From Paraburkholderia nodosa DSM 21604 (GTDB lineage Bacteria > Pseudomonadota > Gammaproteobacteria > Burkholderiales > Burkholderiaceae), in the NCBI RefSeq assembly GCF_000519185.1, contig NZ_JAFA01000005.1, forward strand, positions 330,706 through 394,705: a DNA stretch of 64,000 nt, in the 5' to 3' direction. The translations under genes and the position numbers were made by a program. The notes beneath the pieces are model-generated. The model saw only the letters and a list, made by a program, of their open reading frames with translations, did not search any database and was not told the DNA's origin. Of the stretch, positions 18,425 to 27,059 are shown piece by piece. Positions within the stretch are counted from its first letter, which is position 1. Each line of letters starts with the position of its first letter.

Positions 18425-19164
18425 GCTTCGTCTCCCTGTGCACGGTCTGCACCCTTGGCGTCGCTCGCGCTGCGCGTGCCGCCCAGTTCGCGTTCGAGCT
18501 TGCGGTCGAGCAGCCAGAGCCGCGCGCCGTGAATCAGAAACGCGCAGATCGCCGTGGGAATGCCCCAGAACGCCACATGGATCGGCTCGACCGAAACGCC
18601 CGCTTCCTTGAGCAGCGTGACCATCAGCACGATCGCGCCGAACGCGACGAAGATGTCCTCGCCGAAGAAGAGGCCCACGTTGTCGGTCGCGGCCGAGTAG
18701 GCGCGTAGCTTGTAGCGCACGGCGTCGGAGAGCTTGCCGAAACGGTTTTCGGTGGCGCCTTCGGCCATCGGCGCGATGAGCGGCCGCACCATCTGCGGAT
18801 GGCCGCCGAGGCCCGTCAAGCCGACGGCGGCGGTCAGTTCGCGCACGAGCAGATAGACGATGAGCAGACGCCCGGCGGTGGCCGCCTTGATGCTGCCGAT
18901 CCAGATCTGCGCGCGCTCACGCAGGCCGTGGCGTTCCAGCAGCCCGATCACGGCGAGCGGCAACAGGATGATGAGCGGAATATTGCGGGTCTTGATGAAG
19001 CCGGTGCCGATGGCGGCGAGAATCTTCGCGACCGGAAAGCCCGCGGCGAGACCGGTGACGACGGCCGCCGCGGCGACGATCAGCATCGGATTGAAGCGTA
19101 ACAGGAAGCCGGCGATGATGACGGCCACGCCGATCAGCGGCCATAAGTTGACGGTGCTCTGCAT
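18421..19164 (-). CDS. DUF969 membrane protein, putative permease subunit
   Basis: 247 residues. It starts MQSTVNLWPLIGVAVIIAGF, with the GGAG of the ribosome binding site seven bases upstream; the open frame further upstream to 19281 lacks support. Several membrane helices and the family segments TRNIPLIILLPLAVIGLLER and LTGLGGHPQMVRPLIAPMAE are visible; the charged C-tail is cytoplasmic. It is always paired with DUF979 in the genomes where the family is known. An 11-base direct repeat lies about 80 bases upstream. Confidence 0.85.
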   Translation of the reverse strand: MQSTVNLWPLIGVAVIIAGFLLRFNPMLIVAAAAVVTGLAAGFPVAKILAAIGTGFIKTRNIPLIILLPLAVIGLLERHGLRERAQIWIGSIKAATAGRLLIVYLLVRELTAAVGLTGLGGHPQMVRPLIAPMAEGATENRFGKLSDAVRYKLRAYSAATDNVGLFFGEDIFVAFGAIVLMVTLLKEAGVSVEPIHVAFWGIPTAICAFLIHGARLWLLDRKLERELGGTRSASDAKGADRAQGDEA

Positions 19165-19241
19165 GTGGATCTCCAAACGTATTGGCTTGTCGTTGATTGC
19201 CGCGGATAGCGGCGTTGACTTCGCGGCTCTGATGGCCATTC

Positions 19242-19273
19242 GTACAACTACGAACCTGCTTGGTACAACTACG
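19242..19273. repeat. Direct repeat upstream of DUF969-DUF979
   Basis: GTACAACTACG occurs at 19242-19252 and again at 19263-19273, start to start 21 bases (two helical turns). It lies upstream of the DUF969 start, a position fitting an operator. Confidence 0.6.
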
Positions 19274-19336
19274 CTTGGCAAGCTTGCGCTGCCGAGGGAT
19301 TGCCTTGTGAAAACCTTCGGTGATACGGCTCGATTG

Positions 19337-19358
19337 GCGCGCGGCGCATGCCGCGCGC
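19337..19358 (-). terminator. Hairpin downstream of pxpA
   Basis: GCGCGCGGC-GCAT-GCCGCGCGC is a strong 9-bp stem on the minus-strand exit of pxpA, without a good T-run in that direction. Possible weak terminator separating pxpBCA from DUF969-DUF979. Confidence 0.4.
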
Positions 19359-19383
19359 TTTGCTGCGTTCAAACGCGCGTGCG

Positions 19384-20139
19384 TCAGACTTCGGCGGCCC
19401 CCGCCGCGCGCACGCCGATGCCTGCGTCGTCGAGCGCCGTGCGGATGCGCCGCGCGAACGCGAGCGCGTGCGGGCCGTCGCCGTGCAGGCAAATGGTCTG
19501 CGCGTTCAGCGGCACCCAGGCCCCGTTCACGGCCTGCACTCGCTGCTCGCGGATCATCGCGAGCGTGCGCGCGAGCACGGCGTCTTCGTCGTCGAGCAAC
19601 GCGCCCGGCTCGCTGCGCGGCACGAGCGAGCCGTCCGCGCGATAGCCGCGGTCGGCGAACACTTCCTCGATCGCCACGAGCCCCGCTTCGCGCGCCGCCG
19701 TCACAAGGCCGCTGCCCGCGAGCGCGAACACCGTCACGGACGGATCGAAGTCGTGCACGGCGGAGACGATGGCCTCGGCGATCTGCGGGTCACGCGCGGC
19801 CTGGTTGTAGAGCGCGCCGTGCGGCTTCACGTGGGCGATGCGTCCGCCTTCGGCCTGGGCGATCGCGGAGAGCGCGCCGAGTTGATACAGCACGCCCGCG
19901 TAGATTTCCTCGGGCGGCAGGTTCATCTCCTTGCGGCCGAAGTTCTCGGGGTCGTTGAAGCTCGGATGCGCGCCGATCGACACGCCTTTTTCCACGGCCC
20001 AGCGCACGCATTCGCGCATGGCGTTGGCGCCGCCCGCGTGCCAGCCGCACGCGATGTTGGCGGAGCTCACGAGGTCGAGCAGCGCCTCGTCGGAGCCGCA
20101 GCCTTCGCCGAGATCGGCGTTCAGATCGATGGTGGTCAT
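19384..20139 (-). CDS. pxpA: 5-oxoprolinase subunit A (LamB/YcsF family)
   Basis: 251 residues, starting [20 protein letters not shown], the invariant N-terminus of the family, with [35 protein letters not shown] and the substrate loop [15 protein letters not shown]. PxpABC is an ATP-dependent 5-oxoprolinase that opens 5-oxo-L-proline (pyroglutamate) to glutamate. All three subunits are together here in order B-C-A on the minus strand. Confidence 0.96.
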   Translation of the reverse strand: MTTIDLNADLGEGCGSDEALLDLVSSANIACGWHAGGANAMRECVRWAVEKGVSIGAHPSFNDPENFGRKEMNLPPEEIYAGVLYQLGALSAIAQAEGGRIAHVKPHGALYNQAARDPQIAEAIVSAVHDFDPSVTVFALAGSGLVTAAREAGLVAIEEVFADRGYRADGSLVPRSEPGALLDDEDAVLARTLAMIREQRVQAVNGAWVPLNAQTICLHGDGPHALAFARRIRTALDDAGIGVRAAGAAEV

Positions 20140-20183
20140 GATGGGTTCCTCTTACTGCTCGTCTTACCGATGGTGCTTGAAAA

Positions 20184-21251
20184 TCACGCGCTCGCGGCCG
20201 CGTTCGCGCGGCGGCTCGCAAAGCGCTCGTCGTGCATGGCGATCGCGGTGTCGATCTGCCGCAAATACGCCCGTTCCTCTTCCAGCGCCGCGCGCGCGGC
20301 GGCCGGGGTCGCTTCCATGAAACGCACGCCACCGGTGAGCCGCACCTGGGCGAGCTTCCACCAGTCGGCGCGAATCACGGAGCCGATCTTCGGGTAGCCG
20401 CCCGTGGTCTGCGCGTCGGCCATCAGCACGATCGGCTGGCCGCTCGGTGGCACCTGGATCGTGCCGGGCAGCACGGCGTGCGAGAGCAGGTCCACGCCGT
20501 TCGCGCGCGCGAGCGGCGTGCCCGTGAGCCGGAAGCCCATGCGGTTGCTGTTGGGCGTGATCTGCCATTCGTCGGACCACAGCGCGCGCTGCGCCTCGGG
20601 TGTGAAGCTGTCGTACTCGGGGCCGCGCAGCACGCGCACGGGCACGGCCCACGCCATGCCGTCCGCATGGCGTCCGCGCCGGTGATGCGGCTCGTCCGCC
20701 AGCGCGAAGTTGCACCACACGGGCGCCTTCACGCCGAAGGCCGGCGCGCCCGGGTCGAGCGCGGCGCGCTCGCGGCCCGGCGCGAACGAGGCGCCCGTGG
20801 CGAGACGGTCGCCGTCTTTGAGCGCGCGGCCCGCGAGGCCGCCGAAGCCCGCCGCGAGGTCGGTGCTGCGCGAGCCGAGCATGGGCAGGACGTCGATGCC
20901 GCCGGCCACGCACACATAGGCGCGCATGCCGCGCTTCGCGCCGTTCAGCACGAGTTCCTCGCCGGCGGCCACGGGCAGGCTCCACCACGACCAGACCGGG
21001 CGGCCGCCGAGCGTGGCGCCGAAGTCCGTGCCGGTAATGGCGACGCGCGTGGCGCGCGCGAAGCGCAGCGCGACGGGGCCGAAGGTGATTTCCACGCCGG
21101 CGGCGTCGGGCCGGTTGCCGACGAGGCGGTTGCCCACTTCGAGCGCGAGCGCATCGAGCGCGCCGCCGGTGGCGACGCCCAGATGCCGGTAGCCGGGGCG
21201 GCCGAGATCCTGGACCGTGGTGAGCAGGCCCGCGCGTAGTACTTCGATCAT
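20184..21251 (-). CDS. pxpC: 5-oxoprolinase subunit C (KipA / biotin-dependent carboxylase-like)
   Basis: 355 residues with MIEVLRAGLLTTVQDLGRPG, the family N-terminus, followed by GYRHLGVATGGALD, ITFGPVALRF and GGYPKIGSVIRADWWKLAQV near the end. The family (PF02626) was once annotated as urea amidolyase-like or KipI antagonist and is now known as PxpC. Its ATG overlaps the pxpB stop by four bases. Confidence 0.95.
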   Translation of the reverse strand: MIEVLRAGLLTTVQDLGRPGYRHLGVATGGALDALALEVGNRLVGNRPDAAGVEITFGPVALRFARATRVAITGTDFGATLGGRPVWSWWSLPVAAGEELVLNGAKRGMRAYVCVAGGIDVLPMLGSRSTDLAAGFGGLAGRALKDGDRLATGASFAPGRERAALDPGAPAFGVKAPVWCNFALADEPHHRRGRHADGMAWAVPVRVLRGPEYDSFTPEAQRALWSDEWQITPNSNRMGFRLTGTPLARANGVDLLSHAVLPGTIQVPPSGQPIVLMADAQTTGGYPKIGSVIRADWWKLAQVRLTGGVRFMEATPAAARAALEEERAYLRQIDTAIAMHDERFASRRANAAASA

Positions 21252-21907
21252 GCGTGGAGCTCCGCGATGGTGAAACGCACGCGGTCGCCTGGCATGAGCA
21301 GCGAAGGCGGATTGCGCGAAGCGTCGAACAGCTTCGCGGCGGTGCGGCCGATCAGTTGCCAGCCGCCTGGCGAGGCGGCCGGATAAATGCCCGTCTGCTC
21401 CCCGCCGATGCCCACCGATCCGGCCGGGACGGCAATGCGCGGCTCGCGGCGGCGCGGCGTGTGCAGCGCGGGTTCGAGACCGCCGAGATAGGCGAAGCCG
21501 GGTTGAAAGCCGAGGAAGAACACCGTGTAGACGCCCGCGGCATGGCGCGCGGCGACGTCGGCGGCGGCGAGCGCGCAGTGCTGCGCGACGGCTTCGAGAT
21601 CGGGGCCGTCTGCGCCGCCATAGACCACCGGTATCTCGACTTCGCTGCCTGCTGCGCTCGCGTCTTCGGCGTCGCGCCAGGCGTTGCGCAGCGCGCCGGC
21701 GAGCGCCGCGGCGTCGGCCGAGAGCGGATCGAAGGTGATCGTCAGGTTGTTCATGCCGGGCACCACCTCGCGCACCGGCGCCCAGCCGCGCGCGAGCGCA
21801 GCGACGGCCCAGACGCGGCGCTGGACCTCGAGCGTGGCGGGCGGCGGCGCTTCACAGACGAGCGCTTCGTCACCGAGAGGAAAAATGCGAGGGTCAGAAT
21901 TCGGCAT
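21248..21907 (-). CDS. pxpB: 5-oxoprolinase subunit B (KipI family)
   Basis: 219 residues from the ATG at 21907. Motifs: REVVPGMNNLTITFDPL, VYTVFFLGFQPGFAYLGGL, RRREPRIAVPAGSVGIGGEQ, and GIYPAASPGGWQLIGRT, all typical of PxpB/KipI. An in-frame start at 21988 is excluded because it would precede the transcript start predicted from the promoter at 21987-22016. The chosen start lacks a strong Shine-Dalgarno. First gene of pxpBCA. Confidence 0.92.
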   Translation of the reverse strand: MPNSDPRIFPLGDEALVCEAPPPATLEVQRRVWAVAALARGWAPVREVVPGMNNLTITFDPLSADAAALAGALRNAWRDAEDASAAGSEVEIPVVYGGADGPDLEAVAQHCALAAADVAARHAAGVYTVFFLGFQPGFAYLGGLEPALHTPRRREPRIAVPAGSVGIGGEQTGIYPAASPGGWQLIGRTAAKLFDASRNPPSLLMPGDRVRFTIAELHA

Positions 21908-21986
21908 GTTGGATCGATGAGGGGACGGGTTCGACCGGTCGAAAATGGGCGCACGGGACGGCCGGTGCCGTTCCTTCCTAGCGTAC

Positions 21987-22016
21987 ATTGTCGATAAATT
22001 ATCTACAATTTATCAA
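21987..22016 (-). promoter_or_regulatory. pxpB promoter covered by a palindromic operator
   Basis: GATAAATT (21993-22000) and AATTTATC (22007-22014) form a perfect 8-6-8 inverted repeat. On the minus strand TTGATA (22016-22011) and GACAAT (21992-21987), 18 bases apart, make a promoter whose spacer is the palindrome. This is the classic position for a repressor, most simply the divergent winged-helix protein. Confidence 0.7.
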
Positions 22017-22111
22017 TAAGCGTTTTCGCCAGGCGCACCGAAAACACACTGCAATTACACTCACGCCACGCCGCTTTGCCTTTTCGAACACCGACTACCG
22101 GGTTATCTGCC

Positions 22112-22624
22112 ATGTCGCGCCAGCCGACCAAGATCGTTTCGTCCGAACATCTCGTCTCCGAGTCGAGCGCCGAGCTTTCCGAGTTCGAGTACGCGCTCAT
22201 CATGGCGAGCAACGCGTTCAACCGCTGGATGGTGCGCTGCATGTCGGCGGCGGGCGTGAAGGACATGACGCCGATCGAGGTGTCGCTGCTCCATCACGTC
22301 GGCCATCGCGAGCGGCGCAAGAAGCTCGCGGATATCTGCTTCGTGCTCAACATCGAGGACACGCACGTGGCCACGTATGCGTTGAAGAAGCTTGTCTCCA
22401 GAGGGTATGTAAAAAGCGAAAAGACCGGCAAGGAAGTCTTCTTTTCGGTCACGCCGGAAGGCCAGGAACTGTGCCTGCGCTACCGCGACGTGCGCGAGAG
22501 TTGCCTCATCGCGACGCTCAAGGAAAGCGGCCTCACGAACCAGCAGATCGGCGACGCCGCGCAACTCATGCGCAATGCGTCGGGGCTCTATGACACGGCC
22601 GCGCGCGCGGCGGCTTCGCTCTGA
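22112..22624 (+). CDS. MarR-like winged-helix transcriptional regulator
   Basis: 170 residues, start MSRQPTKIVSSEHLVSESSA. The centre carries a winged helix: MTPIEVSLLHHVGHRERRKK, ADICFVLNIEDTHVATYALK (helix-turn-helix) and KLVSRGYVKSEKTGKEVFFS (wing), as in MarR-type proteins (PF13463-like). It is divergent from pxpBCA with the palindrome 21993-22014 between them, so it probably controls both. The ligand is unknown; 5-oxoproline or a peptide-derived signal is a guess. The ATG at 22112 is used because upstream residues look non-coding; no strong ribosome binding site is seen. Confidence 0.82.
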   Translation: MSRQPTKIVSSEHLVSESSAELSEFEYALIMASNAFNRWMVRCMSAAGVKDMTPIEVSLLHHVGHRERRKKLADICFVLNIEDTHVATYALKKLVSRGYVKSEKTGKEVFFSVTPEGQELCLRYRDVRESCLIATLKESGLTNQQIGDAAQLMRNASGLYDTAARAAASL

Positions 22625-22639
22625 GCGACCAGGGTGGGT

Positions 22640-23254
22640 TCAGCGCTCACGTGAACGTTGGCAAAGATGCGTGGCGGCTTCGGTCACCACGGCATCGAGC
22701 GGCAGGTCGTGCGCCTCGCGCGCGAGCACGCCATCGTCGATGCGGCACGCTTCATACGCAATGCCAACCGTGACGGGCAACGCCTCGCCAGGCCACGCGG
22801 CCAGCGTGCGGTCGTAGTAGCCGCCGCCGTAGCCGAGGCGATAGCCGTCGCGATCGAAACCCACGCAGGGCACGAAGAGAAGATCGGGCACGATCCGTTC
22901 CTGCGCTTGCGGCTCGAGGATCCCGTGATGGCCTTCGCGCATCGGTGCGTCGGGCGTCCAGGCGTGAAAGAGGAGCGGCGTGTGGCGTTCGGGAATGGCG
23001 GGCAGGGCGGCGCGGCGTGACGCATCGGCGGCGAGCCAGGCGGTGATCCAGGCGCGCGCATCGAACTCGCCGCGCAAGGGCCAGTAGAACCCGATCGAAC
23101 GCGGCGAAAATCGCGCGACGAGCGCATCGAGACGAGCCGCGAGTGACGCACCGATTGCCACGTCGGAAGCCGCCTCAATTCGCCGAGGAAGCAGCCTTGT
23201 ACGCCAGTCCTTTTTGGATTCCGTGTGAGGGTTGCGTGCTATGCTTGGGTTCAC
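22640..23254 (-). CDS. 5-formyltetrahydrofolate cyclo-ligase
   Basis: 204 residues. It converts 5-formyl-THF to 5,10-methenyl-THF using ATP. Signatures: SKKDWRTRLLPRRIEA (basic N-terminus), FYWPLRGEFDARAW, DLLFVPCVGFDRDGYRLGYG and GGGYYDRTL (phosphate-binding GGGYYD). The usual family length (~200) supports the GTG at 23254, preceded by GGAG at 23264-23261; the open frame further upstream runs into the opposite slt gene. Only 20 bases separate this start from slt, so both promoters overlap coding sequence. Confidence 0.92.
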   Translation of the reverse strand: MNPSIARNPHTESKKDWRTRLLPRRIEAASDVAIGASLAARLDALVARFSPRSIGFYWPLRGEFDARAWITAWLAADASRRAALPAIPERHTPLLFHAWTPDAPMREGHHGILEPQAQERIVPDLLFVPCVGFDRDGYRLGYGGGYYDRTLAAWPGEALPVTVGIAYEACRIDDGVLAREAHDLPLDAVVTEAATHLCQRSRER

Positions 23255-23274
23255 CTCGCGCTCCAGAAATAACG

Positions 23275-25248
23275 ATGTCCAAACGCCTTGTCCGAGTATA
23301 TCGCGTGGTCGGTCTCGCACTGACTGCCGCGGCACTCGTAGCATGCAGCACGGCGGACGCCGTGCGCCCCGTCGCACTGCCCGTAGGCGCAGTCCTTTCC
23401 AGCGACGATCAGACTTTCATCCAGCTTCGCGAAGCCGCGCGCAACAACGATCCCGCGCGCGCCGCGCAACTCGCTGCGATGATTCCCGATTACCCGGCGC
23501 CGTCGTATCTCGAATACTTCCAGCTCAAGCCGCAGCTGTTCGATTCGCAGGGCCACGCGCGCATCGACGCGCCTGACGCGCCGGTGCTGTCGTTCCTGCA
23601 GCGCTACGACGGCCAGGCGATCGCCGACCGCATGCGCAACGACTATCTGACCGTGCTCGGCGCGCGCCACGACTGGGCGAACTTCGACCAGCAATATTCG
23701 CGCTTCGTGCTCAACGACGACACGCAGGTGAAGTGCTACGCGCTGGAGTCGCGTGCGGCGCGCGGCGAGAACGTCGCGAACGACGCGCGTGCGCTGCTCA
23801 CCGAGCCGCGCTATTACGGCGACGGCTGCGTCGATCTCATCACCGCGCTTGCCATCAAAGGTCAGTTCTCGAGCGACGACGTCTGGCAGCAGATTCGCCT
23901 TTCCTACGAGCAGAACCAGACCTCGACCGGCGCCAAGCTGCTCGACGGCCTTTCGCAGCGTCCCGATCCGACCGCCTTCAGCCAGGCCGTGAGCACGCCG
24001 CCGCTCACGCTCGCGCAAGGCGTTTCCGGCGATCCGCAGTCGCATCAGCTCGCGCTGCTGGCCATCACCGTGATGGCGCGCAACGACCCGGCCATGGCCG
24101 CGGCCACGTTCGCCACCGTCGCGCCGCAGCTCGCGTCGCCGGAGCGGGCGATCGGCTGGGGCACGATCGGCTATCAGGGCGCATTGAAGCGTCTGCCCGC
24201 CGCACTCGACTGGTATCGCCTCTCGGCCAACGCGCCGCTCTCGAGCCAGGCTTACGAATGGCGTACGCGCGCCGCGCTGCTGGGCGGCGACTGGACCATG
24301 GTGCGCTGGTCGATCGAACAGATGCCGGCCGCGCTGCGCGCGCAGCCGTCGTGGGTCTACTGGCACGCACGCGCGCTCAAGCAGGCCGGCGAAACGGGGC
24401 AGGCGAACCAGGAATTCGCGTCGATCTCGCCGGGCTATAACTTCTACGGCCAGCTCGCCACCGAAGAACTCGGCCAGAAGATCACCATCCCGCCGAAGAC
24501 CACGGTGAGCGACGCCGAAATCGCCCAGGCTGCGCAAACACCGGGCTTCGCGCTCGCGCAGCGCTTCTACGCGCTGAATCTGCGGCTCGAAGGCAATCGC
24601 GAATGGAACTGGCCGCTGCGCGGCATGAGCGATCGGCAGCTGCTCGCCGTCGCCGAATACGCGAAGCGCATCCAGCTGCTCGACCGCACCGTCAACACGG
24701 CCGACCGCACGCAAACGGAGCACGACTTCTCGCTGCGCTATCTCGCGCCGTTCCGCGACGTCGTGGAGCGCGACGCGCAAACCAACGGCCTCGACGTCGA
24801 ATGGGCCTACGGCCTGATTCGCCAGGAATCGCGTTTCATTCTCAACGCGAAGTCGGGCGTGGGCGCGAGCGGTCTCATGCAGATCATGCCGGCCACGGCG
24901 CAGATGGTGGCGAAGAAGATCGGCCTCGGGCCCCTGTCGCGCGACCAGCTCAACGATCTCGACACCAATATCCTGCTCGGAACGAACTATTTGTCGATGA
25001 TCTACAATCAGTTCGACGGCTCCGCTGTGCTCGCCACCGCGGGCTACAACGCCGGGCCGGGCCGCCCGCGCGCATGGCGCCAGACTTTGCAGGGCGGCGT
25101 CGAGGGCGCCATCTTCGCGGAAACCATTCCGTTCCAGGAAACCCGCGATTACGTGAAAAACGTGTTGTCGAACACGGTCTACTATGCGGCGCTGTTCGAG
25201 GGCCGTCCGCAATCGCTGAAGGCGCGTCTCGGCTATATCTCGCCGTAA
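23275..25248 (+). CDS. slt: Soluble-type lytic murein transglycosylase, lipoprotein form
   Basis: 657 residues. The start MSKRLVRVYRVVGLALTAAA followed by LVAC-S is a lipoprotein signal, so the enzyme is probably anchored in the outer membrane rather than soluble. The long alpha-helical superhelix (residues ~60-480) is followed by the GH23 domain: YGLIRQESRFILNAKSGVGA with the catalytic Glu in RQES, GLMQIMPATAQMVAK and GYNAGPGRPRAWR. It cleaves peptidoglycan between MurNAc and GlcNAc to give 1,6-anhydro products. The frame upstream to 23143 overlaps the opposite gene and is not used. Confidence 0.93.
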   Translation: MSKRLVRVYRVVGLALTAAALVACSTADAVRPVALPVGAVLSSDDQTFIQLREAARNNDPARAAQLAAMIPDYPAPSYLEYFQLKPQLFDSQGHARIDAPDAPVLSFLQRYDGQAIADRMRNDYLTVLGARHDWANFDQQYSRFVLNDDTQVKCYALESRAARGENVANDARALLTEPRYYGDGCVDLITALAIKGQFSSDDVWQQIRLSYEQNQTSTGAKLLDGLSQRPDPTAFSQAVSTPPLTLAQGVSGDPQSHQLALLAITVMARNDPAMAAATFATVAPQLASPERAIGWGTIGYQGALKRLPAALDWYRLSANAPLSSQAYEWRTRAALLGGDWTMVRWSIEQMPAALRAQPSWVYWHARALKQAGETGQANQEFASISPGYNFYGQLATEELGQKITIPPKTTVSDAEIAQAAQTPGFALAQRFYALNLRLEGNREWNWPLRGMSDRQLLAVAEYAKRIQLLDRTVNTADRTQTEHDFSLRYLAPFRDVVERDAQTNGLDVEWAYGLIRQESRFILNAKSGVGASGLMQIMPATAQMVAKKIGLGPLSRDQLNDLDTNILLGTNYLSMIYNQFDGSAVLATAGYNAGPGRPRAWRQTLQGGVEGAIFAETIPFQETRDYVKNVLSNTVYYAALFEGRPQSLKARLGYISP

Positions 25249-25397
25249 GCGCCGGGCCGTTACGCCGCGCCGTCTTCCCTTCATACGGAAACGCGCGCGG
25301 CATGACGGCACGCTGCGTGCTCCGTCTTCGGGCTGACGCGCTGCGGGACGAACCGGACCTCGTACGCGGCGGCGCCGTCTGCCCGAGGAGGTCGAAG

Positions 25398-26354
25398 ATG
25401 AGACATCAAGCCATTGCGGTCATCGGCGGTTCGGGATTCATCGGCAGCCATCTCGTCAACGCGCTCGTCGAGGCGGGCAAGGACGTGCGCGTCGCCACCC
25501 GCCGCCGCTACAACGCCCGCCATCTCACCCTGCTGCCCGTCGACGTGATCGAGGCCGATGTGTCCGATCCGGTCGCGCTCGCGGCCTTCGTCGAAAATGC
25601 GGACGCGGTCATCAATCTCGTCGGCACGCTCAACGGCGGGCGCGGCGATCCCTACGGCCCGGGCTTCGCGAAGCTGCACGTCGACTTGCCCACGAAGATC
25701 GTCGCCGCCTGCGAGGGCAAGGGCGTGCATCGCCTGATCCACATCAGCGCCATCGGCGCCGACCCGCGCGGGCCGAGCATGTACCTGCGCTCGAAGGGCG
25801 ACGGCGAGAAAGCCGTGCACGCGGCCACGGCGCTCGCCACCACCATCTTCCGGCCTTCCGTCGTGTTCGGTCCCGAGGACACCTTCCTGAACCGTTTCGC
25901 GCTCCTGCAGCGGCTCTTTCCAATGATTCCGCTCGCCATGCCCGACGCGAAGTTCCAGCCGGTGTTCGTGGGCGATGTATCGAAGGCGATCGTCAACGTG
26001 CTCGATCTCGACGCCGCGAGCGGGCACACTTACGAACTCGGCGGCCCGACGGTCTACACGCTCGAACAGTTGCTGCAGTATTGCGGCGACGTGGTGGGCC
26101 GCCACGCACGCATCATGCGGCTGCCCGACGCGTTTGGGCGCCTGCAGGCGCTGTCGTTCGAGATGGCGCCGGGCGTGCCGGTGCTCACGCGCGATAATCT
26201 CGATTCGATGAAGGTGGACAGCGTGCTGACCGGGCCGCTCGCACCCGAGCTCGATATCGAGCCCGCGAGCATCGAGACGATCGCGCCGCTCTATCTCGCC
26301 GACGCGTCGCTGCGTTCGCGGTTGAACATCTTTCGCGCCCATGCCGGTCGATAG
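25398..26354 (+). CDS. NAD(P)-binding epimerase-like protein (NDUFA9 / complex I accessory type)
   Basis: 318 residues. Extended SDR fold with HQAIAVIGGSGFIGSHLVNA at the N-terminus, DAVINLVGTLNGG, IHISAIGADPRGPSMYLRSK (atypical SDR active site with Y-x3-K) and TIFRPSVVFGPEDTFLNRFA, features of the NDUFA9-like branch. Such proteins bind NADPH; in mitochondria the homologue is an accessory subunit of respiratory complex I, in bacteria the role is undefined. The ATG at 25398 follows GAGGAG with 7-base spacing; the larger upstream frame overlaps slt and is not real. Confidence 0.88.
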   Translation: MRHQAIAVIGGSGFIGSHLVNALVEAGKDVRVATRRRYNARHLTLLPVDVIEADVSDPVALAAFVENADAVINLVGTLNGGRGDPYGPGFAKLHVDLPTKIVAACEGKGVHRLIHISAIGADPRGPSMYLRSKGDGEKAVHAATALATTIFRPSVVFGPEDTFLNRFALLQRLFPMIPLAMPDAKFQPVFVGDVSKAIVNVLDLDAASGHTYELGGPTVYTLEQLLQYCGDVVGRHARIMRLPDAFGRLQALSFEMAPGVPVLTRDNLDSMKVDSVLTGPLAPELDIEPASIETIAPLYLADASLRSRLNIFRAHAGR

Positions 26355-26408
26355 CCGAACGCGGACTATCAGCCGGCGCTCTTTCAACTCACAACGGTCA
26401 TTGGAACA

Positions 26409-27059
26409 ATGAAGCTCGTAATCGGAGACAAGAACTATTCGTCGTGGTCGATGCGCCCGTGGGTGCTGCTCAAGCACTTCGGCATCGCGTTCGAGGAGGT
26501 GCTGATCGAGCTCGACGAGCCGGCCACCAAGTCCTCGATCCTGGCGTTCTCGGCCTCGGGCAAGGTGCCGTGCCTCGTTGGCGACGACGGCTTTGCCGTG
26601 TGGGATTCGCTCGCGATTGCCGAGACCCTCGCCGAGCGCTTCCCGCAGCACGCGCTGTGGCCGCGCGACGCGAACGCGCGCGCCCGCGCGCGCAGCGTGA
26701 GCGCGGAGATGCATGCGGGCTTCGGCGAAGTGCGCAACCACATGCCGATGAACATCCGCAAGGTGAAGCCGGGTGCAGGCGCGACGCCTGGCGCACTCGC
26801 CGACGTCGCGCGCATCGACGCGCTCTGGCGCGAGTGCCTCGCCGCGAGCGGCGGCCCGTTCCTGTTCGGCGAATTCGGCATTGCCGACGCGATGTACGCG
26901 CCGGTCGTCATGCGCTTCAACAGCTACCAGCCGAAGCTCTCGCCCGAAGCGGCGGCGTACGCGCAGCGCGTGAGCGCACTGCCCGCAGTGGCCGAGTGGG
27001 TCGAAGCGGCGCGCCGTGAAACGCACATCGTTGCCGACGACGAACGCGACGACGAATGA
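26409..27059 (+). CDS. Glutathione S-transferase family protein
   Basis: 216 residues. The N-terminal thioredoxin-like half reads LVIGDKNYSSWSMRPWVLLK (the SSWSxRPW motif typical of this GST subgroup), then SGKVPCLVGDDGFAVWDSLA with the cis-Pro and glutathione-contacting Asp-Ser. A helical C-terminal domain follows. It overlaps cca by four bases (ATGA), so they are translationally coupled, although no biochemical link between them is known. Substrate unknown. Confidence 0.9.
   Translation: MKLVIGDKNYSSWSMRPWVLLKHFGIAFEEVLIELDEPATKSSILAFSASGKVPCLVGDDGFAVWDSLAIAETLAERFPQHALWPRDANARARARSVSAEMHAGFGEVRNHMPMNIRKVKPGAGATPGALADVARIDALWRECLAASGGPFLFGEFGIADAMYAPVVMRFNSYQPKLSPEAAAYAQRVSALPAVAEWVEAARRETHIVADDERDDE

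Noticed and set aside
22625..23275. 6S RNA next to the 5-formyltetrahydrofolate cyclo-ligase
   Set aside because: In some proteobacteria 6S RNA lies beside this gene, but here both flanks are occupied (15 and 20 bases).
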